This document shows positions 1 through 9,254 of a DNA stretch of 12,811 nt, piece after piece. Position numbers and translations under genes: made by a program. The first letter of the stretch is position 1. Each line of letters opens with the position of its first letter. The notes beneath the pieces are model-generated. The model worked only from the letters and a program-made list of their open reading frames with translations, was not told where the DNA came from and searched no databases. The stretch covers positions 1 to 12,811 of the forward strand of contig JAZBPA010000288.1 of the NCBI GenBank assembly GCA_036351435.1, written 5' to 3'. This DNA comes from JAAUQA01 sp036351435. GTDB taxonomy: Bacteria; Pseudomonadota; Gammaproteobacteria; Competibacterales; Competibacteraceae.

Positions 1-63
1 TACCTTACGGAGTGGATTCAAGACGGTGCGCCTACTGCATCATCTGTCTATGACGAATTATAA
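1..63 (+). CDS. C-terminal fragment of an unidentified protein (possibly cytochrome c-like)
   Basis: Frame 1 is open from the first base and ends at TAA 61-63, giving 20 residues, YLTEWIQDGAPTASSVYDEL. The segment EWIQDGAP resembles the last helix of many bacterial cytochrome c-type domains, which often end in a W-I-x-x-GAP pattern; this is a resemblance to a short motif only. The haem-binding CXXCH would lie upstream, outside the window. The coding stretch contains the first copy of the 19-bp direct repeat (16-34), which encodes the IQDGAP part. The gene would run convergently towards the toxin-antitoxin pair. Because so little is visible it could also be a chance open frame. Confidence 0.4.
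   Translation, partial: YLTEWIQDGAPTASSVYDEL
16..34. repeat. 19-bp direct repeat, copy 1
   Basis: ATTCAAGACGGTGCGCCTA occurs here and again, identical and in the same orientation, at 884-902. Flanking bases on both sides differ, so the identity stops sharply at 19 bp. A perfect match of this length within 1 kb is very unlikely by chance. The two copies enclose the toxin-antitoxin pair. This copy falls in the 3' end of the partial + strand gene. Confidence 0.85.
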
Positions 64-165
64 ATTATCGAGCGAAAATAGATGTTTGAATTAAGCTACC
101 CTTGATGACAGGCTCCCCATTCATGCTTTTCTGAAGGAATCTTCCTGCATCGCGCAATAACCTAT

Positions 166-573
166 TTATCGGGATGGTTGGCGCCAGTTCGCCATCATCA
201 AACCCTTTATCCGTCCAAAATGCTTTTGGTTGTTGGTGACGAGTATCAGATCATTGGTCAACGCTGTGGCCGCAATCATGATGTCAGCGTCCAGGATCAG
301 GCTGCCACTTCGTTTCAGCTCCCCTTTCAAAGCCCCGAACCGGTCGGCAACCACGTCATCAAAGGGTAAGACTGCCAGCGTTTGCGTGAGCTGTGCAATC
401 GCGGTCAAATTCCGGCTTATGTGCATGGAATTGTAAGTGCCGAAATGCAGCTCAGCTTTGGTAATGATCGACAGTGCTAACCGATCCAAGCCCGCTGACA
501 ATGCCTTGACTTCAATATCAATATCGCCTTTGAGCCAGTAAACAAGCGTATCAGTATCCAGCAAGTATCTCAC
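166..573 (-). CDS. vapC: VapC-family PIN-domain toxin (ribonuclease)
   Basis: This 135-residue protein is a PIN-domain endoribonuclease, the toxin of a type II toxin-antitoxin pair; VapC toxins cut tRNA or rRNA using Mg2+ bound by acidic residues. The expected acidic set is visible: D6 in the N-terminal LLDTD, E41 in KAELHFG, D97 (with D95) in LDADIMIAA, and the C-terminal TNNQKHF segment at 113-119. The length is normal for the family and no key residue is missing, so the toxin looks intact. The start is GTG at 573-571, overlapping the antitoxin stop as GTGA, which implies translational coupling. No clear terminator follows. The 102 bp between its stop and the end of the partial gene at 63 holds nothing recognisable. 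Confidence 0.9.
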   Translation of the reverse strand: MRYLLDTDTLVYWLKGDIDIEVKALSAGLDRLALSIITKAELHFGTYNSMHISRNLTAIAQLTQTLAVLPFDDVVADRFGALKGELKRSGSLILDADIMIAATALTNDLILVTNNQKHFGRIKGLMMANWRQPSR

Positions 574-809
574 AACACCACATCTCGTCCTGGGCTGCGG
601 GCGCTGATGATGTCTGCAATGATCTCTTCAGCAGTACGATCATCTTGCCAAATCCCACATAACCCGGACGTCGTTGTGCTTGCCTCGTGGATTTCATCCA
701 GTCTATGCGCCTTAGCCTGCAAGAAGCGCTTGACGACTTGGTACAGTTCATTCGTTTCGGCTTCGTCCAGATTGTCGATTTCAGCTTTAAGCCGTTCTTT
801 CGTGTTCAT
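570..809 (-). CDS. VapB-like antitoxin
   Basis: This 79-residue protein lies directly upstream of the PIN toxin, in the position expected of its antitoxin, and overlaps it by 4 bp. The first 35 residues form a charged helix-rich segment (EIDNLDEAETNELYQVVKRF) like that of small DUF2281-type or similar antitoxins; I see no clear AbrB or ribbon-helix-helix motif. The C-terminal part, with GLCGIWQDDRTAEEIIADI followed by ARSPGRDVVL, is the kind of tail that partners of VapC use to wrap the toxin and block its active site. It probably neutralises VapC and may repress the shared promoter. The ATG start at 809-807 has only a weak AGG about 10 bases upstream. The exact antitoxin subfamily is uncertain. 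Confidence 0.8.
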   Translation of the reverse strand: MNTKERLKAEIDNLDEAETNELYQVVKRFLQAKAHRLDEIHEASTTTSGLCGIWQDDRTAEEIIADIISARSPGRDVVL

Positions 810-833
810 CTTGAGTTACCTGAGGGGAGTGGG

Positions 834-861
834 ATTACTTACCGCTGGATATCCGCATCAA
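834..861 (-). promoter_or_regulatory. Possible toxin-antitoxin promoter with palindrome in the spacer
   Basis: On the - strand, TTGATG (861-856) and AGTAAT (839-834) are separated by 16 bp and lie a short distance before the antitoxin ATG at 809. Each hexamer matches four of six sigma-70 consensus bases. The 8-bp palindrome GGATATCC (847-854) sits between them, where an autorepressing antitoxin could bind. Both assignments are by eye and tentative. Confidence 0.28.
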
Positions 862-883
862 ACTGAAGCGTCCCTATCCATCA

Positions 884-902
884 ATTCAAGACGGTGCGCC
901 TA
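884..902. repeat. 19-bp direct repeat, copy 2
   Basis: This is an exact copy of 16-34. Read on the - strand it covers the last codons (L-G-A-P-S) and the TGA stop (888-886) of the mechanosensitive channel gene. Collapse of the two copies into one would therefore remove the toxin-antitoxin cassette while leaving the channel's 3' end intact. Confidence 0.85.
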
Positions 903-3900
903 GCGGCTCCGCGCCGCCCGGGTCATCCTTGTATTGTTTAGGCAAAGACGCTTGCGGCCATTCTTTGATGTAAACATCTTGCTGTGAATAAGGGATTTCG
1001 ATGCCGGCTTTACGCAACGCATCCCAAATAGCGAACATCACCTGGGTGCGGACGACGAATAAACCATCTTTGCCCAAATCAATAAAGTATTGTACGCGAA
1101 ACAGCAGACACGACTCGTTGAACTCCCACAGCATGACCATGAACTCAGGATCGGCGAGTACGGACGGATGGTCGGTCAGTACTTGTTCCATGACCATTCG
1201 CGCATGGTGCGGGTCATTAGTGTAAGCGACGCGGATCATCAGGATGGTGCGGATAATCTTGTCCTGATGAGTCCAGTTGGTAAACGAATTAGTGATGACG
1301 TCGGAATTGGGGATGATAACCTCCATATTGTCCCAGGTTTTCACAGTCAGCGAACGGATGCCGATGCGGGTAATCTCGCCTTCGTTGGTGCCGATCACTA
1401 CTATGTCGCCGCTGCGCAACGGCCGTTCAATCAATAACAATAAGCCGCTGATGAAATTGTTGGCAATCGCCTGCATGCCGAAACCCAACGCAACACCAAA
1501 AGCACCGGCGAATACCGTCACCGTGGTTAAATCGATGTTGATGATGTTCAGGGTGATCAAAAAGCCGATCAATACGATGGTGTATTGGCTGAATACCGAC
1601 AGGCTGTGGCGGACTCCCAGATCGGCGATATTGGATAACAGCCACCGGTAAGTGATCGAGCGTATCCATTGACCGAGCCAGAGCACTAACACGATGACGA
1701 TGACCGTGATCAACACGCCCCACAAGGTAATCGTAGCTCCACCCAATGTGAATAAGGGGTATTCGAAGAATACCCTTACAACGCTGACTAGGGTCGATTC
1801 CCCACTCACACCGTAAAGCTGGAACAACACCAGCCACGCCGCAAAAAACAGCACCAGCCTGAACATCTTATGCAGTGGGTTGATCACATCTTGGGTCCAC
1901 AGCAAACCGTAGCTAGAGTGGATCACGGCATAGTTCTTCAACAGCACGGTCATATCTCCGAGCAATCCCCGGACCATCAGCCAGCCTGCTAACACAACCA
2001 GAAATATCATTAAATGCCAAGCCACCGACCAAGCCAGATTCAAATACCCTACTAAACCCAAACCAGCAGCGACTAGTAAGGAGATCGGTAACAACAGGGT
2101 CGCAAAGCGGAAGGTGATGAAGCCGATCAGGCCGGCATAACGATCAGCCAGCAAATCGACTAACAACCGACGGATACGCATGGCCGGGAAGAACGCCCAC
2201 AACCAATAGAGCATGAATAAGCGGTCGAAAACGCTGACCACATCATTCGGCAACGCACTGACATGGGCCAGAATGGTCATCGCTGCCAGAATTCCACCGA
2301 CCAGTAGGGTCCAGAAGACTTGCCGATAAATGTGTGGCCGTTGCTTGTCCGATGGTAGCTGCGGCGACGCCAGCAACAGCCAGGCTAAATTGATCGGCGT
2401 TTTAATACCCACCCACAAAAACGCCAAGGTGATAATGATGGTCAAACCGGGTTGAGGTACCTGAAACAGCCACACCATCAGCGCAAGCGAAGCCGCCAAC
2501 CCGATTCCCAACAGGTTCTTACGCAATAGTTGCAATACCGTCAAAACAACGGTGCGAAAAAAACTCTCATCTTGGCGAGCCTTGACCCTTGCAATGCTGG
2601 ATTTTAGGGAACCCCGAGTGACGATCACCAGCCACACCAAAGCCAATTCCAAGACTATCAACATCACCCAGCGTAACGCGCTGGTATTGACCAAAGTTTT
2701 TAGCGTGGATTCAACACTTAGGCGCACCTGATGAAACAGCACCGTCGGCGTATGAAGGACGCCTGCGAGGAGTTGCTGGAGTTCAATAGCACTGACGGGC
2801 AATGTCTCCCGCACGAATAAATCACGGTTCAGGCGTTTCTTGTAATCCCCTTCCAGGCGTTGCTTTAGCGTCTGGATTTGTTCTAACTGAGTTTGGCTCA
2901 GACTCAGACGCTGGCCGAATTCCGCAATCAGATCGCTAACTAATGCGGCTGTTTCAGTCTTCAGTCGTTGATCCGTCGAACCACTGACTTCACGTCTTTC
3001 AATGGCTTGCTGTTGCTGTGCCAGCAAATCAAGCTTACGTTGTAACAAGTCGCCGGCTTCTTGAGTGAGATCCTCCAAGCTGCTTAAGTTCGTTAAGCCT
3101 TCCTGCAATGTCTTGGGTTCAGTGTCGGCTCGATCAGCTACAGCCGCGAATTGGCTCAGTTCTTCTGCTGTTTTGGCAAAACGGACATCCAGCTGAGTGA
3201 GTTGGCTTTTGTCCTCAGCACCTTGGATGCTGGTTTCCAGCCAAAGACGGCGAATTTCGGACAGCGCCTCGGTTTCTTCTTGTAAACGCCGCCGCAGCTC
3301 AGTGGCTCGTACCAGGTGGGCTTGTTTTTCTCTGGCCAAGCGCTTCAGCAGATCGGCCTGTGCCTCCTGGCGGCTTTTTTCCTGTTGCAGGAGATAGAGT
3401 TGTTCCACGCGAGTCTGCCATTGCTCAGCTAGGTTCTGGCGACGATTGACTTGGGTTAGGCGGTTGCGCAAATTTTCCAAGTGCTGTTGTTCCAGCTCCA
3501 GGTCGATTCGCTGTTGCATTAGTTCCTGTTGGATGAGGTTCAATTGGGCGAGACGCTGGACATTTTCCGCATCTTCTTTGGCGGGATTTTTCAACAGTTG
3601 TTCACGTGCCTCAAGCTCGCGAATATGCTGCTCCGATTCCTTTATACGCCGTTCGCTGTTGGTGATATCCGCTTGCAAATCGGCTTGTCGCAACAGAACA
3701 GCGCTGGTATCCAACTGGGCCTGTTCTACAAAAGCTTCAGTGAGTTGCTCGGTTTGTAGTGCATCCAGTTTGACCGGCTGTTCCTCCGTCTGAACGCGCA
3801 ACTCCTCTTGTAGCTGCTCAATTGCGACTTTTTCCTCTGCCAGCGCTTGTCTACGGGCATTCTGTTGCTCAGCCGCTTTGAACGGGTCAAGGGGAGCGAC

Positions 3901-3993
3901 AACGGTGTCCTGAGCAATGGCTGAAATAGCCAAAAACAGCACTATCAATAGCCAGCCGAATGACCATAATCGTCGAGCGTACAACCGATTCAT
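886..3993 (-). CDS. Large MscS-superfamily mechanosensitive channel (MscK/MscM-type)
   Basis: This 1035-residue inner-membrane protein belongs to the large MscS-like channels (E. coli MscK/KefA and MscM are about 1100 residues), which open under membrane tension to release solutes on hypo-osmotic shock. Residues 1-28 are a signal peptide ending in AISAIAQ. Residues about 38-390 are Gln/Glu/Arg-rich coiled coil, the periplasmic domain. Around eleven membrane helices follow from about 440. The pore helix is the Gly/Ala-rich VFAGAFGVALGFGMQ near 827-841, followed by NNFISG, ERPLRSGD and IPNSDVITNSFTNW of the beta domain, and a C-terminal domain ending near 1022 at DVYIKEW. ATG 3993 is preceded by GGAG 9 bases upstream. 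The last codons lie in the 19-bp repeat. MscK and MscM cannot be told apart by eye. Confidence 0.93.
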   Translation of the reverse strand: MNRLYARRLWSFGWLLIVLFLAISAIAQDTVVAPLDPFKAAEQQNARRQALAEEKVAIEQLQEELRVQTEEQPVKLDALQTEQLTEAFVEQAQLDTSAVLLRQADLQADITNSERRIKESEQHIRELEAREQLLKNPAKEDAENVQRLAQLNLIQQELMQQRIDLELEQQHLENLRNRLTQVNRRQNLAEQWQTRVEQLYLLQQEKSRQEAQADLLKRLAREKQAHLVRATELRRRLQEETEALSEIRRLWLETSIQGAEDKSQLTQLDVRFAKTAEELSQFAAVADRADTEPKTLQEGLTNLSSLEDLTQEAGDLLQRKLDLLAQQQQAIERREVSGSTDQRLKTETAALVSDLIAEFGQRLSLSQTQLEQIQTLKQRLEGDYKKRLNRDLFVRETLPVSAIELQQLLAGVLHTPTVLFHQVRLSVESTLKTLVNTSALRWVMLIVLELALVWLVIVTRGSLKSSIARVKARQDESFFRTVVLTVLQLLRKNLLGIGLAASLALMVWLFQVPQPGLTIIITLAFLWVGIKTPINLAWLLLASPQLPSDKQRPHIYRQVFWTLLVGGILAAMTILAHVSALPNDVVSVFDRLFMLYWLWAFFPAMRIRRLLVDLLADRYAGLIGFITFRFATLLLPISLLVAAGLGLVGYLNLAWSVAWHLMIFLVVLAGWLMVRGLLGDMTVLLKNYAVIHSSYGLLWTQDVINPLHKMFRLVLFFAAWLVLFQLYGVSGESTLVSVVRVFFEYPLFTLGGATITLWGVLITVIVIVLVLWLGQWIRSITYRWLLSNIADLGVRHSLSVFSQYTIVLIGFLITLNIINIDLTTVTVFAGAFGVALGFGMQAIANNFISGLLLLIERPLRSGDIVVIGTNEGEITRIGIRSLTVKTWDNMEVIIPNSDVITNSFTNWTHQDKIIRTILMIRVAYTNDPHHARMVMEQVLTDHPSVLADPEFMVMLWEFNESCLLFRVQYFIDLGKDGLFVVRTQVMFAIWDALRKAGIEIPYSQQDVYIKEWPQASLPKQYKDDPGGAEPLGAPS

Positions 3994-4194
3994 CGCATTT
4001 GACTCCGCGCTGGCTTCACCGTCGATTGGACAGGAGAATAACGGTGGTGTTTTGGCTGGCTAATATTATGGCTATGATACTGACCAGTTGTCGCCTAAGC
4101 AGGCTCGTTATGAAACGATCATGGCGTCTCATCAGTTTTTTATTGGAGATCAACACGCTGAATTCGGCAAACTGAAAGTTAACAAGCGTCTATT
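3994..4194. promoter_or_regulatory. Divergent control region between channel and kinase genes
   Basis: These 201 bp separate two divergent starts and must hold both promoters. The AT-rich core at 4061-4078 contains the palindrome TAATATTA. Towards the kinase, TTGGCT (4052-4057) and TATGAT (4073-4078) are 15 bp apart, shorter than ideal. Towards the channel, CATAAT-like sequence lies in the same AT-rich core with a poor -35. No terminator or RNA structure is evident. A 21-codon frame from ATG 4110 lacks a ribosome site and was not called. Confidence 0.35.
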
Positions 4195-5988
<1,794 letters not shown>

Positions 5989-6010
5989 CCGATACCACTG
6001 TCGCCCTACT

Positions 6011-6634
6011 ATGCCGGATATTCTCATCAACGCTTTCGTCACTTTTCTGGTGGTTATTGATCCGCTGGGATTGACGCCTCTATTTGCCGCCATGACTTAC
6101 GGTTATAGCGACTCGGAGCGGCGGCGCATGGTGTGGCATGCCACCGCCATTGCTACTGTTATTTTGTTTGGCTTCGCTGTAGCCGGGGATTTCGTATTGG
6201 AGTCGTTGGGTATTAGTTTAGCGGCCTTCCGTATCGCAGGTGGGGTACTGTTATTTCTGGTCGCCATCGATATGTTGTTCGCCCGCCAGATCGGGCTCCG
6301 CACATTAACCGCCAACGAAGATGCCGAAACCATTCAACGGCATGACATCTCGGTATTCCCGCTGGCAATCCCCTTAATTGCCGGGCCGGGCGCTATCGCA
6401 TCGGTGTTGTTATTGATGGGGCGCACACAAGGGGATGTCTGGTTACAGGCCGCAATACTTGGTGTGCTGCTCGGGGTGCTGCTGCTAACCCTACTGCTGT
6501 TGCTGCTCACCGGTCGCATCATTCAGTTACTAGGAGTGACCGGCATTAACGTCATCACCCGGGTTTTGGGCATTCTGTTGGCGGCATTGGCCGTGCAATT
6601 CGGGTTGGATGGATTGCGGGAGGCGTTTCTGTAA
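6011..6634 (+). CDS. MarC-family (UPF0056) integral membrane protein
   Basis: This 207-residue protein matches the MarC/YhgN/YchE family in length and motifs: VVIDPLGLTPLF near 14-25, FRIAGGVLLFLVAIDMLF near 73-90, FPLAIPLIAGPGAIAS at 116-131 and GINVITRVLGILLAALAVQFGLDGLR near the C-terminus. About six membrane helices are expected; one (about 150-167) is a nearly unbroken run of leucines. The biochemical role of the family is not established, and despite its name MarC has been reported not to cause multiple antibiotic resistance. The gene starts 22 bp after the kinase stop on the same strand, so co-transcription is likely. No convincing ribosome binding site precedes the ATG. The 34 bp to the convergent sirtuin gene contain no clear hairpin. 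Confidence 0.9.
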   Translation: MPDILINAFVTFLVVIDPLGLTPLFAAMTYGYSDSERRRMVWHATAIATVILFGFAVAGDFVLESLGISLAAFRIAGGVLLFLVAIDMLFARQIGLRTLTANEDAETIQRHDISVFPLAIPLIAGPGAIASVLLLMGRTQGDVWLQAAILGVLLGVLLLTLLLLLLTGRIIQLLGVTGINVITRVLGILLAALAVQFGLDGLREAFL

Positions 6635-6668
6635 CTGCTGTGCAGGATTATGACAAACCACCGCTCGC

Positions 6669-7409
6669 TTAATCTGAAAACGCTTGCGCGATTAAAGCGG
6701 GTAAGACATGACCCGCTGGACCTTGCAGTAAAAAGTCGACCTGTTCGCTTAATGGTGTGGGCTGAGGATTGATTTCCACCACCATAGCCCCTTGGCTACG
6801 AGCTAATATAGGCAGCCCGGCGGCCGGATAAACCAGCGCTGAAGTGCCAATGCTGAAAAATAATTCACACTCAGTAGTCGCTGTTTCGGCTTGTTGCAAC
6901 GTTGCAACCGGCAATGACTCACCGAACCAGACCACATCGGGTCGCAACCAAGCATTGCACTGCGGACAGCGAGGCGGTGATTCTTCCGTTTCGGGCCAGT
7001 TATCCACCCGATTTTCTTCCGCAAAACACTTGGTTCCGAACAAATTGCCGTGCAATTCCAACACCTGTCGATTGCCGGCCCGCCGGTGCAAACCATCAAC
7101 ATTCTGGGTAATCAAGGTAAAGGTCGGCAACCGCTTTTCCAGCTCAACAAGCGCGTGATGGCCGGCGTTCGGCTGCGCGTTACCCACCAATACTCGCCGC
7201 CAAACATACCAATCCCATACCAGTTTAGGATTGCTCTGGAACGCTTCGGGGGTAGCCAACTCTTCCGGATTATAACGCGCCCAGAGCCCGGTTTGCGCTT
7301 CGCGAAAGGTAGGGACGCCACTTTCTGCAGAGATACCAGCACCGGTCAATGCGGTGACTCGTCGGGCAGTGCGCAAGAGCGCTAATAGCGGTTGGGGAAT
7401 CGTCAACAT
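6669..7409 (-). CDS. cobB: NAD-dependent protein deacylase, class III sirtuin (CobB)
   Basis: This 246-residue cytoplasmic sirtuin removes acyl groups from lysines using NAD+. The NAD-binding GAGISAESGVPTFR (23-36), TQNVDG (101-106), catalytic H120 in LELHGNLFG, and GTSALVYPAAGLP (188-200) are all present. Residues Y68 and R71 in WYVWRR match the Tyr-x-x-Arg pair that lets SIRT5 and E. coli CobB accept negatively charged acyl groups, so desuccinylase activity is predicted along with deacetylation. The zinc region has C128, C148 and C151 (CPQC); the fourth cysteine of the usual CXXC pair is replaced, as also seems true of E. coli CobB. The gene is divergent from the amidase, and its ATG has no clear ribosome binding site. 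Confidence 0.93.
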   Translation of the reverse strand: MLTIPQPLLALLRTARRVTALTGAGISAESGVPTFREAQTGLWARYNPEELATPEAFQSNPKLVWDWYVWRRVLVGNAQPNAGHHALVELEKRLPTFTLITQNVDGLHRRAGNRQVLELHGNLFGTKCFAEENRVDNWPETEESPPRCPQCNAWLRPDVVWFGESLPVATLQQAETATTECELFFSIGTSALVYPAAGLPILARSQGAMVVEINPQPTPLSEQVDFLLQGPAGHVLPALIAQAFSD

Positions 7410-7508
7410 CAGTCTATGGGCAAGCGTTGCGGACTGAGTGAAAATACCACATTATCACCTTATGCAGCAGAAGTTATTGGTAATGAACTGGGGTTTAAAC
7501 AAGCGACC

Positions 7509-9254
7509 ATGAGCGGAGGCGTCAATTACGATCTCAGAGCAGTGAATGTGCCGCGCTTAACTGGCAGCAAGCTACGTTGGGCAACCCGGCTATTGGAGAA
7601 TCCGCTCACCCGCCCACTGCTGCTGGGTCAGTTGCTGCGCAACGGCGGAGTTGAAAAACTGCGCTCGCTGGTGGTGGAAGACGAACCGTCTTTTCAACCC
7701 TACCTATTTTGGGATACTCCCGTACCCAGGCTGGAAATTGCTTCAGTCCCCACCTTGGTCGGGACAGTCAAGAGCCATTACGATAATCCCTGTGGATTCG
7801 TCGGCGTTTTGGATTATGGACAGGCTTATGAGACCGGTGCCACAACCCCCGAACAGGTGGCACAACGGGCGTTGGCGGCCATCTCTGCCAGCGAAACTTG
7901 CACGCCGCCACTGCGTATGTTCATTGCCTATCAGAACGATGCGGTCATGGCGCAAGCCCAAGCATCCACACAACGCTGGCACGCGGGTAATCCATTGGGA
8001 CCGTTCGATGGCGTGCCGGTAGCAATCAAGGACGAATTCGACCTGCTGCCCTATAGATCAACAATAGGCAGTTCATTTCTGGGACAGACCCTCCCCTATG
8101 AGGAGGCTACTGTGGTCACAAGACTTAGGGAGAGCGGCGCGTTGCTGCTCGGCAAAACCAATATGCACGAATTCGGTATCGGGGTAACCGGCCTGAATCC
8201 ACATTATGGTGCTGCACGCAATCCTTATCAGCCAGCCCACTGCGCCGGTGGTAGTTCCGGCGGTTCTGCAGCAGCTGTCGCGAGTGGGCTCTGTCCTGTC
8301 GCTATCGGCACCGATGGCGGTGGTTCGATCCGTATCCCGGCTGCGTTTTGCGGCGTAGTGGGGCTGAAGCCGACTTATGGTCGAATCAGCGGATTTGGCT
8401 CACCTACTCAAGCGTGCAGCGTTTGTCAGCCGGGGCCTATTGGGGCAACGGTGCGGGATGTGGCGATGGCTTATGGGGTCATCGCCGGCCCCGATTCCCG
8501 TGACCGGAAATCGTTGATTCAACCGCCGGTTAGCCTGCGAGGCTTGGCGTCGCTGGATTTAACCGGGTTGACATTGGGCGTATATCCGGCTTGGTTTAAA
8601 CATGCCGATTCCGCCGTGGTGGACGCTTGTCAGTCGTTACTCGACGCTTTTGTAGGACAAGGCGCGCAACTAATGGACATTGAGATTCCCGAACTGGATA
8701 TCGGGCGAATAGCTCACGCGATCACTATTCTTGCGGAACTGGGATCAGCTTTGGAACCCTATTACGATACGCATCGGCGTGACATTAGCTGGGATACCCG
8801 AATTCACTTGGTGCTGGCCCGGGCTATGACCGCCCGCGACTATCTGCAAGCACAACGCATTCGCACCCGTATGACTGCGCACTTTTATCGAGCCCTGCAA
8901 AAGGCAGATATGATTGTTACCCCGACGACGGCTTGTAGCGCGCCGCTGATTCATGCGGATGCGTTGCCAGAAGGTGAAGCAGACCTTGGACTGGCAACCG
9001 AAATCATGCGGTTCGTGGTACCGGCTAATTTCGCCGGGTTACCGGCAATCTCATTTCCCGCGGGTTACGATGCGCAAGGCCTACCGATCGGTTTTCACGC
9101 CATCGGTCGACCTTGGGAAGAACATGAATTGCTGCGGCTGGCCAGTGTCGCAGAGCGGCTCGTCGAACGCCGACCCGCTCAGGTGCATTACGATTTACTG
9201 CAGAACAACCCGCAACCGGTCGATAGCAATCTGTCTGCATCTCGGTCGTCCTAG
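7509..9254 (+). CDS. Amidase signature family hydrolase (FAAH-like)
   Basis: The protein is an amidase-signature serine hydrolase that cleaves an amide bond; the substrate is not predictable. With the start at ATG 7509 it has 581 residues, with the Ser-cisSer-Lys triad at K174 (PVAIKDEFD), S249 (AGGSSGGSAAA) and S273 (GTDGGGSIRIPAAFCG). The roughly 130-residue N-terminal region before the amidase core and the 24-residue spacing of the two serines resemble fatty acid amide hydrolases more than the smaller GatA. The frame extends upstream to ATG 7416 and TTG 7392, but the latter would overlap the divergent sirtuin start, and 7416-7508 is AT-rich and looks like promoter DNA. The true start is therefore uncertain. 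The stop TAG touches the convergent kdsD stop. Confidence 0.88.
   Translation: MSGGVNYDLRAVNVPRLTGSKLRWATRLLENPLTRPLLLGQLLRNGGVEKLRSLVVEDEPSFQPYLFWDTPVPRLEIASVPTLVGTVKSHYDNPCGFVGVLDYGQAYETGATTPEQVAQRALAAISASETCTPPLRMFIAYQNDAVMAQAQASTQRWHAGNPLGPFDGVPVAIKDEFDLLPYRSTIGSSFLGQTLPYEEATVVTRLRESGALLLGKTNMHEFGIGVTGLNPHYGAARNPYQPAHCAGGSSGGSAAAVASGLCPVAIGTDGGGSIRIPAAFCGVVGLKPTYGRISGFGSPTQACSVCQPGPIGATVRDVAMAYGVIAGPDSRDRKSLIQPPVSLRGLASLDLTGLTLGVYPAWFKHADSAVVDACQSLLDAFVGQGAQLMDIEIPELDIGRIAHAITILAELGSALEPYYDTHRRDISWDTRIHLVLARAMTARDYLQAQRIRTRMTAHFYRALQKADMIVTPTTACSAPLIHADALPEGEADLGLATEIMRFVVPANFAGLPAISFPAGYDAQGLPIGFHAIGRPWEEHELLRLASVAERLVERRPAQVHYDLLQNNPQPVDSNLSASRSS

Noticed and set aside
129..145. Possible terminator hairpin after vapC (GAAG/CTTC)
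   Set aside because: The stem is only 4 bp and no T-run follows in either direction.
607..903. 98-codon + strand open frame antisense to the antitoxin
   Set aside because: The - strand frames form a coherent toxin-antitoxin pair; this one is a low-complexity shadow.
1427..1837. 136-codon - strand open frame inside the channel gene
   Set aside because: It is in a different frame of the mechanosensitive channel gene, His/Arg-rich, and without domain features.
2719..2731. A third partial copy of the 19-bp repeat (TAGGCGCACC)
   Set aside because: Only 10 bases match, inside channel coding sequence; this is within chance expectation.
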